Notes under the pieces: model-generated
Seen by the model: only the letters and a program-made list of their open reading frames with translations
The model's database searches: none
Told to the model about the DNA's origin: nothing
NCBI GenBank assembly: GCA_963664665.2
Contig: CAXXMH010000002.1
Span: forward strand, 1-64,000
Direction: 5' to 3'
Source: Bin55 sp963664665
GTDB lineage: Bacteria > Pseudomonadota > Gammaproteobacteria > Pseudomonadales > Azotimanducaceae
Length of the DNA: 64,000 nt
In this document: one piece after another, positions 36,439 through 46,000 of the stretch
Position numbering within the stretch: position 1 is the first letter of the stretch
How the letters are laid out: each line of letters opens with the position of its first letter
Translations under genes and position numbers: made by a program

Positions 36439-38460
36439 ATGCGCAACACCATCCACAATTTACCAGACCATCAAGCGATTTCAGCTAGTGAGGTTGTGCC
36501 ATTCATTGACAAGATGATCGAAAACCACCAGTCTGAAATCGATCTAATCGTTTCGTCCGCTAAGTCAGAACCCACATGGGATAACCTCATGATGCCGGTC
36601 GAATCCTTGGAAGTTGAGCTGAATGATGCGTGGGCGCCTATCTCTCACCTTAACGCGGTCGTTAGTAACGATGAACTTCGTGAGGCGCATGACGATGCCA
36701 TTCAAAAACTGACCGAACACTCGACGCGGTTGAGTCAGTCGAGACCGCTCTACGAGACAATCAGAGCCTTAGCTGAAAGCGAGCGATTTCAGGACTTGAG
36801 CGCTACGCAAAAGAAGATGGTGAATGACGCGTTACGGACGTTTCGACGAAATGGGGTCGCGCTGGACGAGTCTGATCGAGAACGATTTTTGAGCTTACGT
36901 CAACGACTCACAAGCCTAAGCAGTACTTTCGCAAACAATCTACTCGACGCAACGGATGCGTGGACCAAACACATAAGCGATGTCGACGAATTAAAAGGAA
37001 TTCCAGATCCCAACGTGGCAGTTGCGAAAGCTGCTGCGGAACGCCGAAATCTTGATGGCTACCTCATTACACTCGACATGGCATGCTACGCGAGCACGAT
37101 GAGACATTGCGAGAATCGTGAACTACGTGAGGAAATGTTTCACGCAAACGCGACTCGGGCGTCGGATGTCGGACCGAATGCAGGAGAATTCGACAACACG
37201 AAAATCATCGAAGATATCCTGGTAAATCGCGCCGAAATGGCACAGTTAGTTGACTTCGATTCCTTCGCCGAATACTCGATCGATCCGAAGATGGCAAACT
37301 CGGCTCACGAAGCGAAATCTTTTCTAGAAGATTTACTAGCGAAAGTACTGCCACAAGCACAGGCCGAACTGGAGCGGATGAGAGCGTTCGCGAACGATGA
37401 ACTTGAGCTCAGTCCACTCGAGCCATGGGACTTGAATTTCGTCGCCGAACGCATGCGCGAATCGCTCTACGATGTGTCTGACGCACAGTTAAAGCCCTAC
37501 TTTCCGCTTGATCAAGTTGTCGACGGCATGTTTGCGGTGGTCGAAGAGCTGTTTCGGGTTCAGATAAGTAGCACTGATGCTCCCGCTCCGTGGAACTCCG
37601 ATGTGCGTTATTACGAGATCGCCCGCGAAAACGAGGTCATCGCGCGGTTTTATCTCGATGCGTTTGCTCGTGAGAAAAAGCGCGGCGGCGCATGGATGGC
37701 TGATTGCCGAAGTCGTCGAGCGGTTGGTAACGAGCTCACATTACCCGTCGCTTATCTAACTTGCAATTTCACGCCGCCGACTGAAGGTAATCCGTCTCTA
37801 CTTACTCACACAGAAGTCGTAACGCTATTTCATGAATTCGGCCACGGCTTACATCACATGCTGACTCAACAACCGTATGCGACGGTGTCAGGTATCAATG
37901 GTGTGGAGTGGGATGCGGTTGAACTTCCAAGTCAGTTCATGGAGAACTGGTGCTGGCAAGCAGATTCTTTGCGCAGGATATCGAGGCACTTTGAGACCGG
38001 CGAATCGCTTCCTGCAGACATGCTCGATCGTTTGATTGAAGCGAAAAACTTCAATTCAGGTCTAGCGTTGGTGCGTCAGCTTGAATTTGGTTTGCTCGAT
38101 TTAAATCTTCACATGCAAACTGACGGTTTCGATCCTCTTGAGACCATGAAGGCGATCCGGTCTCGTACGGGAATGTTGCCGAACAAGGATTACGATCGCT
38201 TCCCGTGGGGATTCGGTCACATATTCGCCGGTGGTTATGCTGCCGGTTACTACAGTTATCTCTGGGCGGAAGTGCTTTCGTCGGATGCGTTCGCAGCATT
38301 CGAGGAAGAAGGTTTGGAGAACCGTGAAACCAGCTTACGCTTCCTCCGCGAGGTCCTGGAGGTCGGAAGTTCTGTTAAAGCGAGCGAAATGTTTGCGAAT
38401 TTCCGAGGCAGGGCACCGCAGAGCGAAGCTATGTTGCGCCACTGCGGGATTCGTAACTAG
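36439..38460 (+). CDS. prlC: Oligopeptidase A (M3 metallopeptidase)
   Basis: A 673-residue cytoplasmic zinc peptidase. The M3 zinc motif HEFGH is at residues 465-469 (FHEFGHGLHHML), with the downstream GVEWDAVELPSQFMENW that supplies the third ligand Glu and substrate contacts. FAGGYAAGYYSYLWAEVLS is the conserved C-terminal block. Length matches E. coli oligopeptidase A (680). It degrades short peptides, including signal-peptide remnants. ATG at 36439 is divergent from the rhodanese gene. Confidence 0.95.
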   Translation: MRNTIHNLPDHQAISASEVVPFIDKMIENHQSEIDLIVSSAKSEPTWDNLMMPVESLEVELNDAWAPISHLNAVVSNDELREAHDDAIQKLTEHSTRLSQSRPLYETIRALAESERFQDLSATQKKMVNDALRTFRRNGVALDESDRERFLSLRQRLTSLSSTFANNLLDATDAWTKHISDVDELKGIPDPNVAVAKAAAERRNLDGYLITLDMACYASTMRHCENRELREEMFHANATRASDVGPNAGEFDNTKIIEDILVNRAEMAQLVDFDSFAEYSIDPKMANSAHEAKSFLEDLLAKVLPQAQAELERMRAFANDELELSPLEPWDLNFVAERMRESLYDVSDAQLKPYFPLDQVVDGMFAVVEELFRVQISSTDAPAPWNSDVRYYEIARENEVIARFYLDAFAREKKRGGAWMADCRSRRAVGNELTLPVAYLTCNFTPPTEGNPSLLTHTEVVTLFHEFGHGLHHMLTQQPYATVSGINGVEWDAVELPSQFMENWCWQADSLRRISRHFETGESLPADMLDRLIEAKNFNSGLALVRQLEFGLLDLNLHMQTDGFDPLETMKAIRSRTGMLPNKDYDRFPWGFGHIFAGGYAAGYYSYLWAEVLSSDAFAAFEEEGLENRETSLRFLREVLEVGSSVKASEMFANFRGRAPQSEAMLRHCGIRN

Positions 38461-38464
38461 AGTC

Positions 38465-38483
38465 TTACGAAGCGACTTCGTTT
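38465..38483. terminator. Short hairpin at convergent gene ends
   Basis: ACGAAG at 38467-38472 and CTTCGT at 38476-38481 form a six-pair stem with a CGA loop, five bases after the prlC stop. It overlaps the last codons of the convergent aminotransferase gene. Could end transcription of prlC; without a U-tract this is weak. Confidence 0.25.
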
Positions 38484-39655
38484 ACGCCAATCGTCCCTAG
38501 GAAGTCATCGATCCGTTGGATCGCTTGCTTGATTTCATCCAGAGATGCGGCGTACGAGAATCGTATATAGCCTTCACCGTACGCGCCGAATGACGTGCCA
38601 GCGACGGTAGCGACACCGGCTTCTTCGAGCATCTGGTTCTGCAGCTGGCCAGCGGTTAAGCCAGTTCCTGTGATATTCGGAAAGGTGTAAAACGCACCCA
38701 TCGGTTCTCCGCAGGTGATACCTGCGAGACCGTTCAATCCGTCTACGATCACTTTGCGCCGCTCTTCGAATGCTGCCACCATTTCATCGACGGAGTCCTG
38801 CGGGCCTTCCAAAGCCGCGATCCCAGCATATTGCGCTGATGCATTGACGCAGGAATGACAGTTGATCGCCAATCGAGTCGCGTGATCAATCAGAGTATCC
38901 GGCCACACAGAGTAACCCATGCGCCAACCGGTCATGGCATAGGTTTTGCTCCATCCATCAAGCAAAATCAATCGATCGCGAATTTGTGGATAACTTAGGA
39001 GCGACACATGGTCTTCATCACCGTAACAAATACGGGCGTAGATCTCGTCGCTCATGATGACCGCGTCAGGGAATGCCTCAAGTCCATCTACGAGCTTGTC
39101 GATCTCCGCCTTTGGGACAGCACCACCCGTTGGGTTTGCAGGCGAGTTAACGATAACCAGGCGAGTGTTTTCCGTCATCAGATCAAGAATGGTGTCTGCG
39201 CTGAAGGAAAACCCCAATGACTCAACGAGCGGGATCGGGACCGCTTTCGCCCCTGAGAAATTTATGACTGACTCGTAAATCGGGAAACCTGGGTTCGGAT
39301 AGAGAATCTCGGAGCCTTCTTCGCCGAACATGAGTATTGCGAAGAACATCGTGACCTTCCCGCCTGGCACGATCAGAACGTTGTCAGGATTAACCTCTAC
39401 GCCTCGCCATTCAAGTATGTCGCGTGACACTGCCTCTCTGAGAGGCGGTATACCTGGCGCAGGGGTGTAGCCGTGATGACCGTCGTGCAGCGCTTTTACG
39501 GCGGCATCAACGATATGTGTAGGCGTCTTGAAATCAGGTTGTCCGATACCGAGGTTGATGATGTCACGCCCAGAGGCTTTAAGCGCTTCTGCACGGGCAA
39601 GTACCTCGAAGGCAGTTTCCGTGCCAAGTCGACTCATTTTTTCCGACAAAATCAT
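38465..39655 (-). CDS. Class I/II pyridoxal-phosphate aminotransferase
   Basis: A 396-residue aspartate-aminotransferase-fold enzyme. The start has DIINLGIGQPDFKTP, then NSPANPTGG, MSDEIYARICY, the Schiff-base lysine in DGWSKTYAMTGWRMGY, and the C-terminal arginine in GYIRFSYAASL. It transfers an amino group between an amino acid and a 2-oxoacid. The family includes aspartate, aromatic and alanine enzymes; I cannot assign one. It is followed on the other strand by the two histidine genes, which suggests but does not prove a histidinol-phosphate-like role. Confidence 0.9.
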   Translation of the reverse strand: MILSEKMSRLGTETAFEVLARAEALKASGRDIINLGIGQPDFKTPTHIVDAAVKALHDGHHGYTPAPGIPPLREAVSRDILEWRGVEVNPDNVLIVPGGKVTMFFAILMFGEEGSEILYPNPGFPIYESVINFSGAKAVPIPLVESLGFSFSADTILDLMTENTRLVIVNSPANPTGGAVPKAEIDKLVDGLEAFPDAVIMSDEIYARICYGDEDHVSLLSYPQIRDRLILLDGWSKTYAMTGWRMGYSVWPDTLIDHATRLAINCHSCVNASAQYAGIAALEGPQDSVDEMVAAFEERRKVIVDGLNGLAGITCGEPMGAFYTFPNITGTGLTAGQLQNQMLEEAGVATVAGTSFGAYGEGYIRFSYAASLDEIKQAIQRIDDFLGTIGVNEVAS

Positions 39656-39924
39656 GCGATCTACTCGGCTGCGTCTGATATGAAGAGAGGCATGATATTT
39701 GCGCTGTCAAGAGACGGTCAGTTGAAACGACTGAAGGTTGCATGTGGAACACGCAAATTAGGCTTCACGTGAGTTCGTGGGAATAGCGAACCCTTAAACA
39801 ACGCTGTAGGTTTCCATAATTACGCACCCAACTCACTCGTGACATCGCATTCGGCAGTGTGTAAGTGACGATTGATGTTGAGACATAAGAGATCCGCGCG
39901 ATTTAAGACTGACGTAATTGCAAT

Positions 39925-40308
39925 ATGACTGGTCCTGATTTTCAAACAAATGAACTCATCCCCGTGATTGCGCAGAACCACGATGACGGCAAGGTTCTGA
40001 TGCTCGCGTATATGAATCAAGCAGCGTACGAAGAAACACTTCGAACTCGAACCGTGTGCTACTACTCACGAAGCCGTCAGACGTTATGGCGTAAAGGCGA
40101 AACGAGTGGTCATGTACAGAATCTCAAGCATATTTACTACGACTGTGACGCTGACGCCGTGCTCGTAAAAGTTGAACAGGTCGGTGGCGCGGCTTGCCAC
40201 GAAGGCTACGAGAGCTGCTTCTTCCGGGAAATCGATCCGGCATCTGGCGCGCCATCGATCATTGCACAGAAAGTATTCGATCCTGAAAAGGTCTACGGTT
40301 CACAATGA
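39925..40308 (+). CDS. hisI: Phosphoribosyl-AMP cyclohydrolase
   Basis: A 127-residue stand-alone HisI that opens the purine ring of phosphoribosyl-AMP in histidine synthesis. Family motifs are VLMLAYMNQAAYEETL, YYSRSRQTLWRKGETSGH, YDCDADAVLV and the metal-binding GGAACHEGYESCFFR. No phosphoribosyl-ATP pyrophosphohydrolase domain is fused. Its stop codon overlaps the hisG start (ATGA), so the pair is translationally coupled. A 269-base gap without a gene precedes it and should hold the promoter. Confidence 0.95.
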   Translation: MTGPDFQTNELIPVIAQNHDDGKVLMLAYMNQAAYEETLRTRTVCYYSRSRQTLWRKGETSGHVQNLKHIYYDCDADAVLVKVEQVGGAACHEGYESCFFREIDPASGAPSIIAQKVFDPEKVYGSQ

Positions 40309-41183
40309 CTAGACGTACTTTAAAGCTTGGCTTACCGTCGGGCAGTCTTCAGGAGGCTACGGGCGAGCTATTCGGCCGTGCAGGTTACGTCATCTCGTTT
40401 TCTAGTCGGTCCTACTATCCGACCATTGACGATCCAGACATCGAGTGCCTATTGGTCCGCGCGCAGGAAATGGCTCGATACGTCGAACTGGGGGTGTTGG
40501 ACGCGGGCATTACGGGGCTAGATTGGATTCAGGAAACCGGCGCAGATGTCAGAGAAATCTGCGAATTGGTGTTTTCGAAGGTCAGTCGACGACCTATTCG
40601 TTGGGTCTTGGCTGTTCCAAGTGATTCTGAGATTCAGAGCGTTCGCGACTTAGAAGGGAAACGTATCGCGACCGAAGCCGTCAATTTGACGCACCGATGG
40701 CTTGCCGAACGCGGCGTATCAGCTGAAGTCGAGTTCTCGTGGGGTGCAACGGAAGTGAAACCTCCCACGCTGGTTGATGCAATCGTCGAGATTACGGAAA
40801 CAGGTAGCTCTTTAAGAGCTAACGATTTACGAATTGTCGATGAGGTCATGCAGAGCACGCCGAGATTGATCGCAAATCATGATGCGTTTCGCGATCAATG
40901 GAAACGGGAAAAAGTCGAGAACCTCGCACTGATGCTCAAAGCATGTCTGCATGCTGAGGGGAAGGTAGGTTTGATGATGAATGTGCACAAGGACACAGTT
41001 AAAGAGGTTGAGGCCGTGCTACCTTCACTTCAAAAGCCAACCATATCGGCTTTGACGGACGAGGATTGGGTCGACCTCAATGCAATTGTCGACGAAAGTA
41101 CGGTGCGAACAATCGTTCCGCAACTAATCGAGGCCGGTGCGCGAGGTATCGTTGAATACCCAATCAATAAGTTGATTGACTGA
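40305..41183 (+). CDS. hisG: ATP phosphoribosyltransferase, long form
   Basis: A 292-residue HisG, the committed first enzyme of histidine synthesis (ATP plus PRPP to phosphoribosyl-ATP). The start has LGLPSGSLQEATGELFGRAGY, then DAGITGLDWIQE and the PRPP loop ETGSSLRANDL. The length and a C-terminal domain of about 80 residues (VGLMMNVHKD...) mark the long form with its own ACT-like regulatory domain, so no HisZ partner is needed and histidine feedback is expected (family knowledge). Coupled to hisI. Confidence 0.94.
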   Translation: MTRRTLKLGLPSGSLQEATGELFGRAGYVISFSSRSYYPTIDDPDIECLLVRAQEMARYVELGVLDAGITGLDWIQETGADVREICELVFSKVSRRPIRWVLAVPSDSEIQSVRDLEGKRIATEAVNLTHRWLAERGVSAEVEFSWGATEVKPPTLVDAIVEITETGSSLRANDLRIVDEVMQSTPRLIANHDAFRDQWKREKVENLALMLKACLHAEGKVGLMMNVHKDTVKEVEAVLPSLQKPTISALTDEDWVDLNAIVDESTVRTIVPQLIEAGARGIVEYPINKLID

Positions 41184-41200
41184 TCGAGCGACTTGCTGAT

Positions 41201-42778
41201 TTAGGAGCTACACGAGAGCATCGAACAGCCTACTCGTGTTCGCGCCCACTCTGGGCGTTTTGCGGCGAAGGCTTCCTTGCCGGCTTGTTCGTCATAAGGT
41301 CGCTTAAGTACAGCCATCCAGTCTTCGAGGTATTGGAGATTTCCTGACTCAATCTCGTCGATTGCGACTTGGGCAAGGTAATTACGAGGCACATATAGAG
41401 GGTTGATCGAATTCATCTGTGCGATCCGTCGCTGGGAATCTTGAGCCTGATGTTTGATCAAGGTCGCGTAATTCCGTAGCCATTGATTGATTTGCTCTCG
41501 TTGTTTGGCCGAGATTGACTCCGGCGAGTAATAAGCATCCCGCATGTCGTGCAACGGATCTTCCGAGCAGAGCGTCGCCGCTATGTCAAGCTTTGCGAGT
41601 GACCGGAAGAACAGTGTCATATCTGTTTCAGTCAATTTCAGGATCGTCTCAAGCTCAGTAATAAGAGGTGTTTCTTTGCTGCCTACGTCGGTGAGCCCGA
41701 GCTTGTTTCGCACAGTTTCCTCCCATCGCTCTTGATACACAGCCGGGAATCGATTTAGCGCGTCTTCTAGTGGCTTGGTTTCTCCTATTAAAGGGACAAT
41801 CGCATTCGCGAGTTGCAGGAGGTTCCACTGCGCTACCCATGGTTGCTGTCCATAGCGGTACCTGCGCGTTGCGGCATCGGTCGTATTTGGTGTCCAATCT
41901 GGATCGTAATCCTCAAGCCAGCCATACGGTCCGTAGTCAATCGTCAGTCCTAGTATCGACATGTTGTCGGTGTTCATCACACCGTGAACGAAACCAACTC
42001 GCATCCAGTGCACGATCATGTTGATCGTCCGATCCACCACTTCCTCGAACCAACTTATGTACTTCGCCGGCTCATCTAAGGATCGTAATTTCGGAAAGTC
42101 GGTCCCTATCGTGTAATCGGCAAGTTGCTTGAGTAGCTCAACATTTCGTTGTGCGACACAGATCTCGAAGTTTCCGAAGCGTATGAACGAAGGCGCAACG
42201 CGACATACGATGGCACCCGGTTCGGGTGCGGGATTCCCGTCATAGAGCATGTCACGGACGACGGCATCACCGGTAGCAATAAGTGATAGTGCGCGCGTGG
42301 TTGGAACACCTAGGTGGTACATCGCCTCGCTGCAGACGTACTCCCGTAGCGATGAGCGCAAAACGGCGAGACCATCCGCTGAGCGAGAGTAGGGGGTTTT
42401 ACCAGCTCCCTTGAGCTGGAGCGCTTGACGATTGCCTTCATTGTCGATGAGTTCGCCGAGCGTGATTGCCCTCCCATCGCCTAGTTGTCCCGCCCAGTTA
42501 CCGAATTGGTGGCCGCCGTAGCACATCGCAAACGGTCTCATCCCGCTTAGTAGCTCGTTGCCGGCGAAAACCTCTAGGAACCGGCTGGATTCGCAGTCAG
42601 AGGTAGTGAATCCAAGAGTTTCTGCGAGTTCTTTAGAGGATGCAAGCAGCTTCGGTTTGCCTGCGCGTGATGGTTCGACGAAGGAGTAGCATGCCCCTCG
42701 AACCTGGCGTAGATAGTTCTCTTGAATCGGATCCGCCGGTAGCGAATCAACGAAATCGTTCTCGATGGTTAAGTTCAC
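41201..42778 (-). CDS. selO: Protein adenylyltransferase SelO (YdiU)
   Basis: A 525-residue pseudokinase-fold enzyme that AMPylates proteins on Ser, Thr or Tyr in redox regulation. The N-terminal CYGGHQFGNWAGQLGDGRA and LQLKGAGKTPYSR blocks form the flipped ATP site, and GVMNTDNMSILGLTIDYGP contains the metal-binding Asn and Asp. The C-terminus ends in MLSCSS, the conserved Cys (selenocysteine in animals) that forms a disulfide. Length is somewhat longer than E. coli SelO (478). It converges on hisG with 17 bases between. Confidence 0.93.
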   Translation of the reverse strand: MNLTIENDFVDSLPADPIQENYLRQVRGACYSFVEPSRAGKPKLLASSKELAETLGFTTSDCESSRFLEVFAGNELLSGMRPFAMCYGGHQFGNWAGQLGDGRAITLGELIDNEGNRQALQLKGAGKTPYSRSADGLAVLRSSLREYVCSEAMYHLGVPTTRALSLIATGDAVVRDMLYDGNPAPEPGAIVCRVAPSFIRFGNFEICVAQRNVELLKQLADYTIGTDFPKLRSLDEPAKYISWFEEVVDRTINMIVHWMRVGFVHGVMNTDNMSILGLTIDYGPYGWLEDYDPDWTPNTTDAATRRYRYGQQPWVAQWNLLQLANAIVPLIGETKPLEDALNRFPAVYQERWEETVRNKLGLTDVGSKETPLITELETILKLTETDMTLFFRSLAKLDIAATLCSEDPLHDMRDAYYSPESISAKQREQINQWLRNYATLIKHQAQDSQRRIAQMNSINPLYVPRNYLAQVAIDEIESGNLQYLEDWMAVLKRPYDEQAGKEAFAAKRPEWARTRVGCSMLSCSS

Positions 42779-42823
42779 AAGAGATACATCGTCCTAGGAG
42801 TGTGTGGTGAGTAAGTAATCTGT

Positions 42824-42897
42824 CTAGCCGCAGATATAAGTAGATTTCGACCGAATTATCGTAACAGCAAACCCTACGTTCTGTTTTTTGCGGCTAG
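42824..42897. repeat. Long-range perfect inverted repeat upstream of selO and the 1401-residue protein
   Basis: CTAGCCGCA at 42824-42832 and TGCGGCTAG at 42889-42897 are perfect reverse complements separated by 56 bases. The second arm follows a T6 run. It sits in the 289-base divergent gap between selO and the large membrane protein gene. It could be a structured leader, an operator pair or chance; nothing else was seen in this gap. Confidence 0.4.
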
Positions 42898-43067
42898 TTG
42901 AGTTCCCGCTACGATGTAATCGACCTTGGTGCTTAACCATATCGTGTTCTGCGACACTGGTTCTAGGTCAAACTGCGATTCCTCGCCACATTCTTCAAAC
43001 AGAGGTTCGTAACGAAATGAGGGTTTTAGTAGTCTAATTCCGAAGCGAGCCATCCGAGAGTCTCTTT

Positions 43068-46000
43068 ATGGTTGTTGAACGACGTAATCGATTCGTGCGG
43101 TCTCAGACTCATAGTGCGCGAAGTCTCTGTCGCTATGCGATCAAAGCTACGATTTGTCTTATCGGCGTCGTATCGGGTGTGTCTTTCGCCGCCCAAGACG
43201 TGTATGTGCCACCGGCGCTTGAGGAATGGAAAGATTGGGTTCTCGCGGACCACCCGAATATTTATTGTCCGATCGATGATGCAACCAGTGAAAGGATGCC
43301 TTGCGTTTGGACTTCCGAACTCGCCATCGACCTGAAGACAGGAGATCCGGACCGAATTACGTTCCGTATCGCGGGTCACGCGAGTGCGGATAGCTATGTC
43401 GAGTTGCCGACGGCGGATAGACGTCCCATTGAAGTAGAACTCAATGGTTCTCCCGCACGTGTTGGTCTCGTCAATGGCAACCCTCGAGTATTTGTCGATC
43501 GTGGTTCATTCGAGGTTACCGGCTATATCGATATTGAAAGTGCGCCACGATCGCTTGGTATTCGAAGGAGTGCGGCGATCGTCGAGTTACGTATCGATGG
43601 ACAGGAAGTCGCGGTACCTAAGGTCGAAGACGGCAAGCTGTGGTTGCAAGCACACGAGGAGACGCAGGGAACGTCGAACTCCCTGAGACTTGACGTCTAT
43701 CGAAGACTTCGCGACGAGATTCCGCAGATTCTCGACACCAGGATTCGTTTAACGGTAGATGGGGCTGATCGGGTTGAAACGATCGGGAAACCGATCTTAG
43801 ACGGATTCCACGCGGTTTCAATTGATGCGGACATGCCTGTCCAAGTCATGCGTGACGGTACCTTCCTAGTTCAAGCTTCGCGCGGCGTTTCTTGGGTGTC
43901 GGTACACGCCATAAGTGAACAGGTTCTAAATGAGTTCACACCAGTCGCGAGCGGTCCACAGTGGCCGATCTCGGAGACATGGGTGTTCTTGCCTAGGACT
44001 CAACATCGAACCGTCGACGTGGAAGGCGCGCCGCCGATTGATCCAATCCTCGTGGACTCGCCCTTCGGAAGTGCACCGACGTATAACGTCTCGACGGGCA
44101 CCACTCTTCGATTAACGAATGAACAGCGTGGAAATCCCAATCCAAAACCTTCGTCGTTCAACATTGCCCGGGAGATGTGGCTTGGCTTCGACGGCGCATC
44201 GATGGTTGTCGTTGACGAACTCCACGCAAACGTACCGTCAGAGACTCGAGTCGGCGCGGACTACAACGTTGGTACAGTCCAGGTCGACGGCTCAAATCGG
44301 CTTGTTACCTATGTCAACTACGAGACTGACTCGACAGCCGGTATCACGCTTCATCCATCGGAACGTCACATCGAAGCGGTTAGCTTGTTGGAGTCGAGAA
44401 GCGACATCGCCGCAAACGGCTGGTTAGTGGATGCGGATTCGCTTAGTATCAATCTCCACATTCCGCCAGGATGGAAATTGCTTTGGGCATCCGGCGTCGA
44501 CCGCGTTAACGAATCGTGGTTGTCCTCTTGGTGGAATTTATGGGATATCTTCATCTGCGTGCTCATCGTGGTGGTACTTTATCGAGTTGGCGGTCTACCT
44601 GTCGCGGTCGTTGTTTCGATTGCGATCCTATTGGGCTATCAGGAGCACACAGCGACGGCAATCGGTTGGTTAGTACTCGGTGTCCTTCTCCTACTCGACA
44701 AACAGTTAACGTCCGCTAACGGGAAACGCATCAATCAAATCGTCTATTGGACATTGATGGTGCCGATTGCTGTCATGTCGCTTTACGTCGCCGCGACCAA
44801 CGTTCGCCAAGCTGTGTATCCACAGTTGGAAGCTTCGATCGGTCCAGCGCTGACGGCCGCTGGCATTACGGCGATTAGCGAAGACGGTTCCGAATTAGAA
44901 GTCGGAGCTTCTTTTATTCGAAGAGATAACTTCGATCTCGCGTCTCCAAGCGCTGAATCCGCTCGACATAGAGCTGCAACACGTGAGCGCGATAAGGGAG
45001 TGGAGGAAGTCGTCGTGACGGGCAATATGCTCTTTGACGCGACGCTACAAACTCCGCTCGTTGCAGTACAGACCGGACCCGGCAAACCTACTTGGAATTG
45101 GGATCGGGCGACGTTCCATTGGGCTGGTCCGGTCAGCAAGGAGCAGCGCGTCGGTCTTACTTTTCTTCCCCCGGCAGCAACGCGCGTCGTATTCGCTTTG
45201 GTAGCAGTGCTGCATTTACTGATCTTGATGATCTTGGTGCTTGCTAAAGTAGGCGATCGTATCGATATGCCGCCGTGGTTTCGGAAAGCTACATCGATAC
45301 TGTTGATCGGTGTCGTTGCGAGTTCTGCCAACGCTTCGTTCCCAGATTCGAACCTACTTCGCGAACTTGAAGACCGCCTAACCGCATCTCCTGAGTGTGC
45401 ACCTGGTTGTGCGAGCCTTGAGAGCGCATCGCTCACGATGGAAGACGAAAACCAACTGGAGTTGGATTTACTGATTCTCGCGGGAGCGGAAGTCGCGGTT
45501 CGTTTGCCAATTAGCACGCCTCGAACGTCATTGAAAGAGGTTTCTCGAAATGGACTGCCACAACCGCTGTTTCATGACCGCGGCGGTCGCACTTACATTG
45601 AAGCACGAGTCGGTCAGAACCAGTTCCGCATGCGGTTCGATGTTCGCGGAATCGACGATCTTGTCATTGAGTTTCCACTTGTAGCGGCGCAGCTTTCGAG
45701 CGATGTGTGTTGTTGGCGTGTTTCAGAAGGTGTGGAGTCGGATCGTCATCGAATCGTGCTCAATCGAATGTCGGAGGATTCCGAGGACGTGTCGTTGTCG
45801 GCAAGTAACTACGAATTCCACCTACCACTAACGGTTGAACGTGTGCTTGATTTGCAGTATGAACCAACTGTGAGAACGACGGTAAAAGCGCATGGTGATC
45901 GAACCGAGACTGCGTCTGCGGAAATTCCATTACTCACAGGCGAAACCGTGTTAAGTAGCCACATCACCGTTCGTGATGGCCGCGCGATAGTGATATTTGA

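Noticed and set aside
39680..39772. 30-codon plus-strand frame (MKRGMIFALSRDG) before hisI
   Set aside because: No ribosome site or family features; it lies in the expected promoter region.
45003..45023. TonB-dependent receptor within the 1401-residue protein
   Set aside because: Only the short EEVVVTG string is present; no plug domain or outer-membrane barrel follows.
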